DNA of 64,000 nt from Paragordius varius (taxonomy: Eukaryota; Nematomorpha). Position numbers and translations under genes: made by a program. Each line of letters starts with the position of its first letter. Position 1 is the first letter of the stretch. The notes under the pieces were generated by a model. It did no database searches, was not told the origin of the DNA, and saw nothing but the letters and a program-made list of their open reading frames with translations. Where the stretch lies: assembly GCA_964247055.1 (NCBI GenBank), contig OZ176051.1, forward strand, positions 10,106,001-10,170,000, read 5' to 3'. This document shows positions 11,325 through 24,300 of this stretch, one piece after another.

Positions 11325-12302
11325 CCGATGATGAAAGTATTGTTATATGCATTAGTTGTAATAGCCTCTCTCCATGGACAAGAAGGTAGCCCCCATATAT
11401 CCATTTAATTATTTATATTGTTACTAAATTGATACAAATTTTACACGTGAAATTAGAAAATATATACTACTACGATATGTCATTTGTTTAAACGCATTTT
11501 ATGCATAAAAGTTTTTTGCTTATTGTGCTTTATTTGCTATCTGGCAAGAATGAAGAATTTGCATTGTATATTTATCTACGTTGTAAATGATGGAATATAT
11601 CCGCACTTTTTCCCATTTTTAGGTTTTGTTATAATAATGGGATTTAACTCAACACGAACATGAAAAAATATAGGAATACTTTTATACTCAGGAAGCATCC
11701 TATAATTTTAAGATGATTATATAGACATATTTAGTGATTTAAATATCTTGTATAAATTTAATGTTTGAGGTATCAAAAGACAGGCCTAGTCAAGTTCAGT
11801 AGACAGAATAAATTTTAGTTTGCTATTTCGGTTATAGCTTATGTTATATTTTTAAATTACTATCAAGATATAAAAAATAATGATATGATTAGCAACCGTA
11901 ATAATCTATAAAACACCTTATTTATATTTTATTTTTTAACAAATCTCAAAAACATGCAAAATTTCACATAAGAAAACAAATTTTGAACTTTTAATTTACC
12001 TGGGTTCTGGTGAGCCAAATGAATTTTTAAGTAAAATGAAATCTGGTATTGATTAGAATATAACGTAATAATTTAGGTGTGCATTCGGTTTAAGATTATC
12101 TATTGTCTGAAGAAGTTGAACAATGGGTTAAAATACATCATTAGTAGATACATATTGAAATCTTTTATAATCACCAACCATATTATTTCTCATTAATTTT
12201 ATTTTTATCGTTTACGAAATGATTTATCTTGTCCAAAATATAATATTTTTGAACAATTTACTAGAGGCTATGACTTTGGATCCACAAGCCGAAAATGGTA
12301 TA

Positions 12303-12340
<38 letters not shown>

Positions 12341-15300
12341 CTCGGGAGATGATGAATCTTATGGGTATTATACAAAGCATTTTTGTATAAATTGCTAAAT
12401 ATCAATGATAAATTTTTGTTATCTTTTACGTTTTAAACTTTCTCTAGATATACGGAAAAATAAATTATCATACTCAATCTTTATGATATTATATATAATT
12501 AAAATTCGTAATTATACATAAATCCATCAAAATGACCTTATATTATTGTCATGTCAATAATAAAAATTTTTGAATATTACATTCAAATCGCCCTTAAACA
12601 GTTGTTCACCCTTGAACAATTCAAATTCACCAAATAAAATATAAGTTTTATATTAACACTTGGATACAACACATTCATTTTAGTCCTTCGATTCAAATTG
12701 GGGTAGTTAAATACCCCAGGCCTGTTTAAAAATAAATTCTTTAAAAAATATGGAAGGAATCGATAGCATAGAAAAATTTTGCACTTATCTAACATTAATA
12801 AACCCAAATATATAAAAAATTTTATTCAAAAATACTTGATTATTACTTATTTTAGCTAAAACCGAAAGGTAAAAATTTAGTCAAAGTGACATGTGTGAAA
12901 TGGTAAAATTGAAAAATAATACAAAATAAACCACCTTTTCTATTTCTATCCATGTTAAATGTAATTTAAATAAGAAATTAGCTTTAATTTTACCCTTAAA
13001 ATTAAATAAAGACAATATTTTGCAAAAATTTTGTAAAATCAAAATGGCGGCCAAATTGTTCGACATGGAACTTTTTTTTCAAAACAAAAATTTATTTAGA
13101 TATTTTGGAATATTTATATAATTTGGATTAGAATAGAAGCAAAAATTCAAAATGAGACCGTTTCCTTCACTAGTTTTTTAAATATCCAAAATCAAATTTA
13201 GTCTGGGGTATTTAGATACCCCAATTTGAATCGAAGTGTTAAAAGTTACCTATATTTTTATTCATTTTTATAAAATAAAAATTTTGTTTTAAATTTAATT
13301 AATACTGAAAAAATAATAATCTAAGCCATAAAGATATATTTCATATTCATAATGAGTTATATTACTTCGAAAACCCAATTTATTTTAGGGTGAATTTGAA
13401 TTGTTCAGGGGTAAATTTGAACTGTAAATGGTATATATTAGCTATTAGTCCGCTGTCTGTAGTCGAAATGAAATTCCTTAACAATAAAAAGAAGGTGAAA
13501 TGTGCGCAAATGAAAAGATTTTAGTGAATATAAAAATTTATTTATCATCTCTGTACATGTTTTTTCGTTCGCCTTGAAATTTAGTGCCATTAAAATAAAT
13601 TATTTATTTTAATCCAAGCGAATTTTATAAAAATAATCGCACAGATCTTATCAATTGCAAAAATTTAACAGTGCGCATTTATACTTGAATAAAAATATCC
13701 TTATTCAAGTTGGACTACATATTTTGCGTTTTTTTAATATTTATAAAAATGGAAAATGCTGGCTTTGTGATCTGTTTCCGGAAAACCAGTAGACCCATTT
13801 AAATTCAAATTCGAAAAAATATAATCATTAATGAATACCCCGAAAATAGGGAGCCCATTTTTTGAATTAGGCACCCATTGGGGCCTACCCCGTGTACAAA
13901 ACGGATTTAAATCGTGATACAATTTATCGGAAAACGTGTTGGACCATTCGATTTCAAATATGATTTTCTTTTACTTTTTTTCGATTAAGCCGAACATAGT
14001 CTTTATACCCACTCCCCCGTAAAATACCATTTTTTCAAAAAAATTAAGTCCACAAAAATAATTTTTTGAATCTATTTTTCGTCCAAGGTATAAGACCGTA
14101 TTTCAATGAGGATTCCAAGTATTCCATGTTAAATGGCAAAAATTTTTCGTGCGTTTCTTTTTTGGCTGCTGGGTAAGGAGATCCCGATAAAAACTTCCCG
14201 TCTTATCGATATAGCGTGCCTTTGGGGCTAAATTTCAATAAACTTATCTGGCCATATGAGTCCAATAGCTGCTTAAATTATTACCCGTAACAAGGAAAAA
14301 ATTTAGGTCGCGTGGCTTTTTAAATTTAGCTCAAGCCCGGAAAAATGCGCCACCATAGGATTTTACAGTTTTGAGGATATTAAAAATTAATGAGACCCCG
14401 TAAAAAGGCAAAAATTTTAATCAAGTGCTTTTTATGTATCTGCTTCTGGGTAGGAAGCTACCCGCCTAAAACTGCGCCACCATATCGAAATTCCGTTATT
14501 TAGTTAATTTTCAAAATATTTATCAGGCCATATAAGTTTAATAAGGGCCCGAAATATTGCCCGTAAAAAGATCGAGCGGTTTTTTAAATTAGCCGTTAAT
14601 TAGGCTCTTTACGCCCTAAAAAATGCGCTATCATTGAACTACTATTTAGTTTTGAGGCCACTCTTCCAAAAACTATTAAGAACATATGGAATACATGATG
14701 ATTCCAGGTATCCCCCAAAAAGACAAAATATTTTTTCGAACGTCTTTATATGTTAGCCTGTGGGTAGCGGGCTACCCGCCTACAACTGCGCCATATCGAT
14801 ACAGTGTGATTTTAAAGGTAAATTCTAGAAAACTTATCAGGCCATATGAGTTCACTAATGGGAATTACCCGTAAAAAGGCAAAAATTTAAAAGCGGTTTT
14901 ATTAAATTACCCCTTAATTAGGCCCCTGCCCTTTAAAAATGCGCCACCATAGAATAACTTTTTGGTTTTGAGGGAATTTTTCGAAAATACCACAAGAAAA
15001 TATGGAATTATGATTCCACGTGTTACCCGAATTAAGGCAAAAATAATAATCGAGCGTTTTTTTGTTTCGCCTCTTATTAGGGGGTACCCGCGTAATGCGT
15101 CACCTATCTATACAGCATGCCTTTGGAGCCAAATATCTGAAAACTATGAGACTAGAGTTCAATAAGGCCTAAAATATTATCATACCCTAAAAAACAAATA
15201 TTTTAGTATAGGGGTTATTTTAATGAGTCGCTAAGTAAAATTTTACGCCCTAAAGAATGAGCCGCCATAAAACAGTTTTTTAGTTTTGAATAAATATTTC

Positions 15301-18300
15301 AAAGAACTTATAGGAACATATGGAATCCATGATAATTCACACTGGGTAAGGGGCTACCCGCCAAAAACTGCGCCACTAGTGCGTTGTTTTTGAGCTAATT
15401 TATAGAAATTTTATGAATCCATATGCGCTCATTAAAATTTTGAAATATTACCCGTAGTTAGGTAAAAATTAAGGTCAGTTTATTAGCCGTTAATTTGGGG
15501 ACTTCATGCCCTAAAAATACACCATCATATATTATTGCCCAGTATTTTTGAATAACCCATGAGTCGATGGTATCAAAGATGATTCTATATATTTGCCCTA
15601 TCAGGGCAATAGGTCTATTGATAGGGTCTACCGGTTTAAAACTGAGACGCCATACAAAAATGGTGTAGTTTTGGAGCTAATTTTCTAGAAACTTAAGAAG
15701 CCATCGAGTTCAATAAAGGCTTTAAATAATACCCATAAAAAGGTAAAAATTATAGTATAGCGGTTTTTCCGTTAGCCGTCGATTTGGAGCCTTAACACGA
15801 AACAATATATTAGTATGAAGGCACATTTTGAAAATTCTATGAAGCAACTAAATAATGTTTCGAAATAATCCACACATATGGATTTCGTTGATCCCTTTTT
15901 CAAAAAGCACCCCCCCCCCCCAAGAAGTCCGAAGGACTTCCTCGGGCTACGCTAGTATTAAATAAATGTTTCTTGAAAAGTCGATGTTTTGATTTATTTA
16001 GTTGGAGTTTTACGCTTTCTTGACTATGTGGAAGAATTTCCTTTTGTTAAATCTGATTTTTATGGGTGGGGCTAAATAAAGGGTTATAAGAAAGTGCTTA
16101 TGTCTAAAGAAAATGAATATAAATGGGGCTAAGCTTTTCCCGGAAATTATTTAGACGGATCGCTAATTTTTAAAAATTAGAGCAAAAATTAAATGGATGG
16201 AAAAAATATTCTAGAAAATTATATTACGATTTTATTATCTATTTTGATAACTTGGAACTGGGAGTTAGATTTTTATTTAAAAATCAAAATTAATTATATT
16301 TTGGTTATTTGATTATAAATATTGTATAGCATTTTATTGGATTTAATATGTTTTTTATTATAATCTAATTATTTATACCTTAGAAAGGAGAAAAACAATG
16401 TAACTTATGACAATAGATCTAAATTTATAAAAAAATTTGGTATCGATGTCTGCTGTTAAATTTAAATGACACGAAATTATTTAAACTTTTGTAACTAAAT
16501 TTATTGTAATTTAGATATATATAAAAATGTTGTATCCAAGAAATTTTTTCTTCATTTTCATTAGTAAAACGATACTAAGTTATAGAATTCCAAAATGGTT
16601 TTTATTATTCCATTTAGTTGGTATCGATATAATATATGGCAAAATAATAACTTCTTAGATGCCAACATTTATTAGCATTCAAATACCATAAATTTGCGAA
16701 AGCCGCTTATTATTTTTAATGGTTCAAAACCGACCCTAATATATATATTGATATTTATTTCATTTTAGTTAGTGAGCAATTGCAGGCAGGTAATATATCA
16801 TTTTATGTGCATTCTAGCATTAGAAAGAATAATTTCAGTAACTACACGATATATCACTGCGACAAAATCGGGGGTTATTAAATAATATCTTGATGAATTA
16901 CATATACCCCGGTAGATAAATGTATCAGTATTCTCATGGTGCTTGGGTTTTGGTGCTTACGTGGGGATATTTGAATATCCGCACTTTTATGGTAATTGCT
17001 CGATGTCGTAAAATTAAAAAATTGACTAAAAGCTGAATGCTTGATTTCAAGAAATGTTGATATACTATATAGCAAGCAATATTTTTATAATATTATTTTA
17101 TATATATGCTCCAAAAGTCCCAAATTTTCTAAAAATAAAAGCAAAAGATTTAGTAATAAAAATTTTTAATATATGCTAATTTTGGCATAAAAATATATTT
17201 TGAAAAATGCATACTTTGTTCATGATGTTGAACAACCTCCGATTATAATTCTTTTGTCCTCAAATTTATGTTTAATATAAATTGTATACACCTAAATTAG
17301 CAATTAAAAATTCTGAGGTGATAGAAATGTTAAGTATCATCGAATCATATAGAAAAAGTTTAGATCACCTCTAACCAAATTAAAAGCACCATAAGATTCT
17401 TGAAACAATTCTTATCAAAATAATTATATATATTTATAATATATATATTTCATCTGGATATTTTTTATTCTCTATAATATATAAAATAATTAAATTATAA
17501 AATTCACTATGCAGATGCACGAAAACTTAGTGATAGTAATTTATTTAGTTTTTTACCATAGTTATAAAGAATCATTATGTTTTTTAAATTTTATTAATTA
17601 TATATAATTATCTCAGTCAAGGTTCAAATGCAATAGTGTATAAATGGAAAAAACTAAAATTAGAGAACTGATTTTAAGAATTTGGACTTATTTAATAATA
17701 GGAAAGAATCATTTATCCTTCACATAATATGAAACATTGAAAGAGTAAAGGCAAAAAGGTCTTCCAGCAATATTTCTACTTAAATTAATTTTTAACAATC
17801 ATTCTACAGTCGAATATAGTAACCATAACATAATCTTTGATATAAATTATTAATCAAACTTTTACAAGTATTGCAAATGAAACATTTCCTTTAGAAGGAT
17901 AATAAAGTATTTTGTGAAGAAATTTTAAAGCCGGGCTGGGTGTTTCAACTAATTTACACGTCCAAAATTTCGAATGAGTATATGGGTAGAACAATACTGA
18001 TAATCATTTTGGTTATTAGCACTTAGAGATATATGGCCAACTATCTCTAAAAAGTTCTTAAGGATAATGTAAGAATGGATGCCAAATTTAAAACTTAGTT
18101 ATAAAAAATGGACTTAATGTAATTAAGAGTGGTTGCTCTTAAATAAATCTATCCGGTGTCATGTGATCAATATAGAAAAAATAGAAAATAAAGTTTATAA
18201 TTTTAACTACACCATTAACCATTTTATTTGGGATGTTCTCCGATTAATACAAGCTTTATTGTGGGATTTCTATATTTTGAAGGAGAAAGACTTTGATTCT

Positions 18301-21300
18301 AAATCTTAGCTGGAACTAATACCTATTTTTAAACTAACTTTATAGCACATCTTTATTTTAAATATAGATTTTTATAAGTATTAAAAATTTGAAATACTTT
18401 TTAATATAATATAGATGCAGAAATATACGCACATAGTAAAAACACATAATTATAGTTTAGTGACTCAGATTATGGGAGATAGTATATTATAACTTTAATT
18501 TAAAAAAATATAATTTAGTTGTTGAATCACCAAGTAATGTTAGAATAATTAATTAGCGACACGAATTCCAAATCTAATTCGAGGTATTTTTTTCAATTTT
18601 AATAAATACAGCTATAAGAAATACAAGTATATTTTCATATAAACTTCGCCAAGTACTTTATGAAACTTATAAATTAATTGAGCATACTACCAATAAAAAT
18701 GTAAAAACCATGATTGTAAAAGCTTCTATAAATATGTGTCACATTTCTAACATATGTTTTCATTCAAACAAAAAAATAGAATGACATAAAATTTGGACAA
18801 TTTTAAAATTATTGTTTATTTAGTTTTTATATAATGTTATCCATACTAATGGCAATTTAATTGGTCATTTTCAGGGCTTGGAACTAGAGCTTAAATTCAA
18901 CGGTTCTAAAATTAACTGGTGCAAGTTTTTTACTGTTTTCGGTTCTAGAACCAGGGTAAAGTGGAATTCGTTTTAAAAGGGTTCTTAAAATTTAAAAACT
19001 GTCCGGTATTCGCATTTTTTTGGTTCTAGAACCGGTTCTCTGTAGGGTGAAACCGGTTTTTATATGGTTTCGATCATATATCTAAATATCTGATAATTAG
19101 CCCAAAAACATTACATATAAGCTTATATTTAATTAATTATTATAGACAGTATAATCAACAAGCAATTGGATAAATGCAGATTATTTTTTATTTATTATAT
19201 CTACAAAGGTTCAATAAAAATCAAATCATATCTAATATATTTTTGTTCAATTTTAAAAAAATTATGGCTTTCAGACTCTTTTATGACAACCATCTAAAAT
19301 TCGAGCATATAATTTTTAAGATATAAATAATCTTTCTATACTACCTAAAATATTAATAAAATACTTGGGATGCCGGTATTCCCATAATTATTTTGATAAG
19401 GTTATAGTCGCGATTTCCTCTTAAAATCATCTCATATTTCAAAATTTTTGAGGAGGTGGGTACAAATGAAGTTTTATCAAAATCAAATACACTTTATAGC
19501 TTTATTTTCTCTCATTGAATACAGTTCAAAATTACCGCCTACTTCCATTGAATATACATGACACGCTTCATTTAACGTATTACGTCTATAAAAAGCCTAT
19601 TGATTATTTCTTGCACAGTGCATTTTTAGTATGAAAGTTTTAAATAATACAAGGATTCGAATGAACTGCAGAGAGAAACATTTAATTTTAAGAAATTGCT
19701 GTTTATTGAGCAAACATTATGCAAACTATTTTTTCAACTGATCTAACTCAAACAACAACCTCTTCCAGATATCAAAAAAATCTGAAAGCGAAATTTACCC
19801 GATGAATTATTTATTATGGAGTGTAATAATACTTAAAACTTTGACATAAAAATTTAAAAATTTGGTCGCTATTACAGAACAGGTTCTACGGTTTGTATGA
19901 ATTATAACTGGTTCTTGTTCCAAGCCCTGGTTATTTTCTTTTAGTATCAATATATCTAATTGCTGTATCAACTCAATACATCTAAAGGCAGCCGGTTGCT
20001 ATTTTTATGGCTGATCAAAAGGTCAACCGTAGTTAGGGTTAAACGAATTACGTTAAGTGCATATAAATAAGGTTGAAAACCTTATAAATGTAAATCTTAG
20101 TTTTTATATCAAAATGTTTATATCATTAGTAATTTTTCTAAAGTAGACAATATTACATGGCCTTCATTTTTGTATACCCCCTTTATAATTAGCATTAAAA
20201 AATATGTGGTCGAATCATAAAAAGAATATATTTTCCACCATAGACTACCCTAATAAGGCTTATAGTTTTCAATATCGTATATAATATTGTTATATATGTT
20301 AATAAATTAAAAATATAATTTCCACAAATTTTTTCCATAATCGCTATCTCGTTGGTACTTATATATTAATGACGTGACTCTTTAATTATATCTCCTTTTT
20401 ATAATTATTTTTAGATTTTATGGAAAGTAACATTTTGTTTATGTTTCTAAGGTGCCCGTGCCCATATGGATGGTAGAATATTTCTATATATTAACATACA
20501 TAACAGAATTGAAAAAAATGCTGGACGGTAAAATTCTTTTGCATTTCATGACAAAATATCCATAAAATTTACTGGTGGACCATATATGTACACCAAACGA
20601 TGAAAAGGAAAAACACAATAATATATTTTTTAATAAAAACTTTTTTACTTAGTGTTTCAATAATCTTTACCCAATATTTAATAACCCAAAGAGTTTCATT
20701 ATAAATATCTTGGCTAAATAGTATCATAAAAGAATCAAGATTATATTTTTTTGTGAAATCTTGATATATTTTTAAGTTCTAAAACCGTATGAAAATTTGG
20801 TGTAAAATTGTTAAATAATGTTTGTAGCTTATTGGCCGCTATTATGATGCATGAGTTACTTTGGAGTTGAATGTGGCCTGATCGAAAATCATAAATATTC
20901 GAAATTAAATATTGACTTTATGCATTCGAAACGCAAATTTTTTTAACAACTTTTTTTGATATATTATTTTTAATTTTGGACCTAATAAACGAAAATATAA
21001 ATTTTACCATATATTAATTGAAACCGAAACCATTAGTTCTTATAAAACCTTTTCCCAAAATGGTGGTTAAAAACGGTAACTAAAACTCATTTATTTTTTT
21101 AATTAGCCCTTTTTAATATAATTGTTTTAAGACATAATAGCATCACATTGTTATCTATTTGTGACTAATATGTACAAAAAATAAACTTCAATTTAAATTG
21201 TCAAACTCATTAGGTATAAAAGTATTTTATATTTTTATATTACAAAATTTTTACGACCTATAGAAGAGTCTTTGAATTAATTTAAAAATAATATGTGTTA

Positions 21301-24300
21301 ATTTATCTTGGTAAAATGTTAATTTGTCCAAGATATTTGTGCCTTATATAATAAAATACAATCAGTTTAATTTGACTGTAAAAGCCCCATTAAATTTTTT
21401 TGGCCATTTGGATTCCGAAACCCATACCACTGCAATCATATGATATATTTTAGCTCCTATACATAAATTTAAAAAATTCTTCTATATAGATTTGTCTACA
21501 AATTTTGACGGTAATTATTTAATTTACAATGGTTTATAACATGTTGAAATGCAAAATGGTTGCTTATACAGTATGAGTAAATATACAATGCTAGAAAGTT
21601 ATTAATTATTGCTAGTATATAACAAAGGGCATTATTGGTTTATAGTTATTTTTTTCACTTTTTACTAATATTAGCCAATAATCTGCCCTTTGTTATATAT
21701 GTTTTTTATATATGCCAAAATACAGTAAAAATTGAAAATATACGGGCAAAACGTAAAAATATAAAGACAAATTATTTTTTCTAAAGACCATATATTTTCG
21801 AATTTAATTTGTTCAAATAATACCTATTGTTTTGGGTTAAAGGGATTCGATATGTAAATTGTTAATACACTCAATTATTTGAAAATGGAATCAAGTAGAT
21901 TATGTTGGAAAAACTAAGGTTCAAGTTGTCTTTTAGAAAAAAATAAGTGTCTTTATATTTTTACGTTTTGTCCGTATAATTTCAATTTTACTGAAGTTTA
22001 AGGACCAAAGTTTTCAAGGCCTACTCTTTTAGTGCAAATAGTATATATTATTAATAGTCACGATAAATGTATTTTGTTATAAACAGTTATGGAACAAATG
22101 GTTATTGGTATGGTATAGCTAAAATTACTTAAAATATTTAATGTATTATTATAATATCTTGATTATGTTATAACATAATAATTTTAGAGGAGAGCTTGCA
22201 TATTACTGGTATTTATTGCTTAAATATTCGATCTAATGACTAACAATTCATTACGTTTCGGGGTAGGTTTAGGTGGCTGAGTGATTTGAAATTTAAATAT
22301 CTTAAAAAGTATTTATGGTTTCAGCCCATATGCTCTGTTTGCTTTTTAAGCGCATGTACCAAAAAAAATTTTTAAATCCTAATTTATAAAATTTTGGCAA
22401 AAATTAAGTCTGGAAGCATATAATTCCGCAACTAGTTTTGATGATTATATCCTCGATTATATAATGTTAAAAATCAAATTAATTCATGGAAATAATGACA
22501 AACTTTTCTGAGATATGTTTTCTATAATTTAATAACTAATATTATGGTTAAAAAATTGAAATTATAAGCTTTAAGCTTTAACGATATATTTTTCAATAAA
22601 TATTTAAAATTTATTTATTTAAAAATCAGCCCTCTATTTTAACCATTTTTTGGAGCTATATCAATTTACTCTAGAACAGTTCAACCCAAGTCTCGAGGGC
22701 CGCATTATTTACTCGAAAAACAGGCACTTTTTATAAATATGGGGAGTTATACATCATTTATTACATTTTAATTATAAAACTGTTAAATGCAAACATAATA
22801 GAATTTTTTTTTCGAGTTCGTTGCCAATTGGATAGACTTATCCACAAAATTTGTTTAATAATTAATTATGCTAAGATTTTGTGGGCACATTTTTGCATAT
22901 TGTGAATTTCTAAAATTTTATGGGCCATATGTTGCACGCCCTTGGTTTTGGATTTAGTTGCCTGATAATATTTTTATGAACCAGACATAATTATATTATT
23001 TTTATATCAGAATTTATTTAAGTCAACTTTACAAAATTTATGCTGAAACATGTGAAAGTTATTTATCCCAAATCACACATTTATAAGTATTGTAATATGT
23101 GGTGAACATTTAAGTTAATTTATGTTGGAAACAGGGCGTCTAACAGGGTCAAAAAAAGAAGAGCTGGAACCGGGGGGTTCCTGGACGGTTGAGGCCGGAA
23201 CCGGCCTGATTCCTAATAAATTTTAAACAGAAACATGTTTTTGAGTTAATAGAACCGGAATCGGGTTGGTTCCTTAATTCTTTTTGTTAAACATTTTTAT
23301 ACAACATTTTTAACAATATAAATCAAAATATCAAGAGTGTAAATAAAAACACAATTGGAAAATAGCCAAATGTTTAAATACAAAGGTGGTTTTGTTAAAA
23401 AAATTTGGTGTAAACTAAATGCTTCTGAAAAATATCACTAACTAACATTATAAACTGCATTAAATGCAAAAAAATTTATAAATAATTTATTTTCAGATGT
23501 ATTTGAACCCAAATTTTTGCTCTTTTAAAATGGGCTAATTCTCTTAAAAAACGCAAAAATGCCGAGATTGCGAAATAAATAATTCTAAATATATGTTTAA
23601 TTTTGAGATCAATTAAACTTAATTTTTGGCAAAATTTTGTTAAAGCATATTTTATATTTTGAAGCTAACGGTATAAAAAGGCTTAAAGATATAAAGTACT
23701 TATTCTAATGACTCGAGGATGGTGGTACGTTTTCACCTCAGAATTTTATTAAAGGTACTTTACTTGAATTTGAAACTTATGTAAGAAACATTCCTAAAAT
23801 TTGTATATGAACGGATTTTTAATCAAATTTTGACAAAATAGGAATATAAATTTTTATAATAAAGCGTTTTTATACCGTTTTCGACATGCCTCAAAATAAT
23901 ATGAAGCACCCTTCAACAAAATTTTGCTAAAAATTAATTTTGGAAAAGCATGCATCAAAAATATATTTTATCATATAACATATATAAATTTTTATGCACA
24001 TTGGTATTTTAGCTTATATTGTAAAAAACTAGCCAATTTTCGCAGAACGAAAATTTTTAGGACTTTCGGATCCCACATCTAAAATTCTTAAAATATTGTT
24101 TAGCTTTTTATATGTGGTGTATGATATATAGTGTAGTGTTATTTTTTGGAATGAAACAAAGCTGTCAAAATGTGAGCTAGTTTCGCCATTTTCTGGTGGG
24201 AGCATTTACCACAGATGTGTAATAACTCTCTCAAATGATTCGCAAGGGCCAAAACCAAAAGTAAAAAGTTGTCAACATGGTATTCCATTTCTATTGTTTA

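Noticed and set aside
14030-15860. Regularly spaced repeats considered as a CRISPR-like array
   Set aside because: Units are about 290 bp with diverged boxes and no short identical repeats; the context is eukaryotic.
17515-17529. Possible extra 15-nt phase-1 micro-exon of gene B
   Set aside because: Phase and length fit, but the donor GTGATA is weak and 15 nt is too little to call alone; similar weak candidates are 11827-11838 and 20037-20051.
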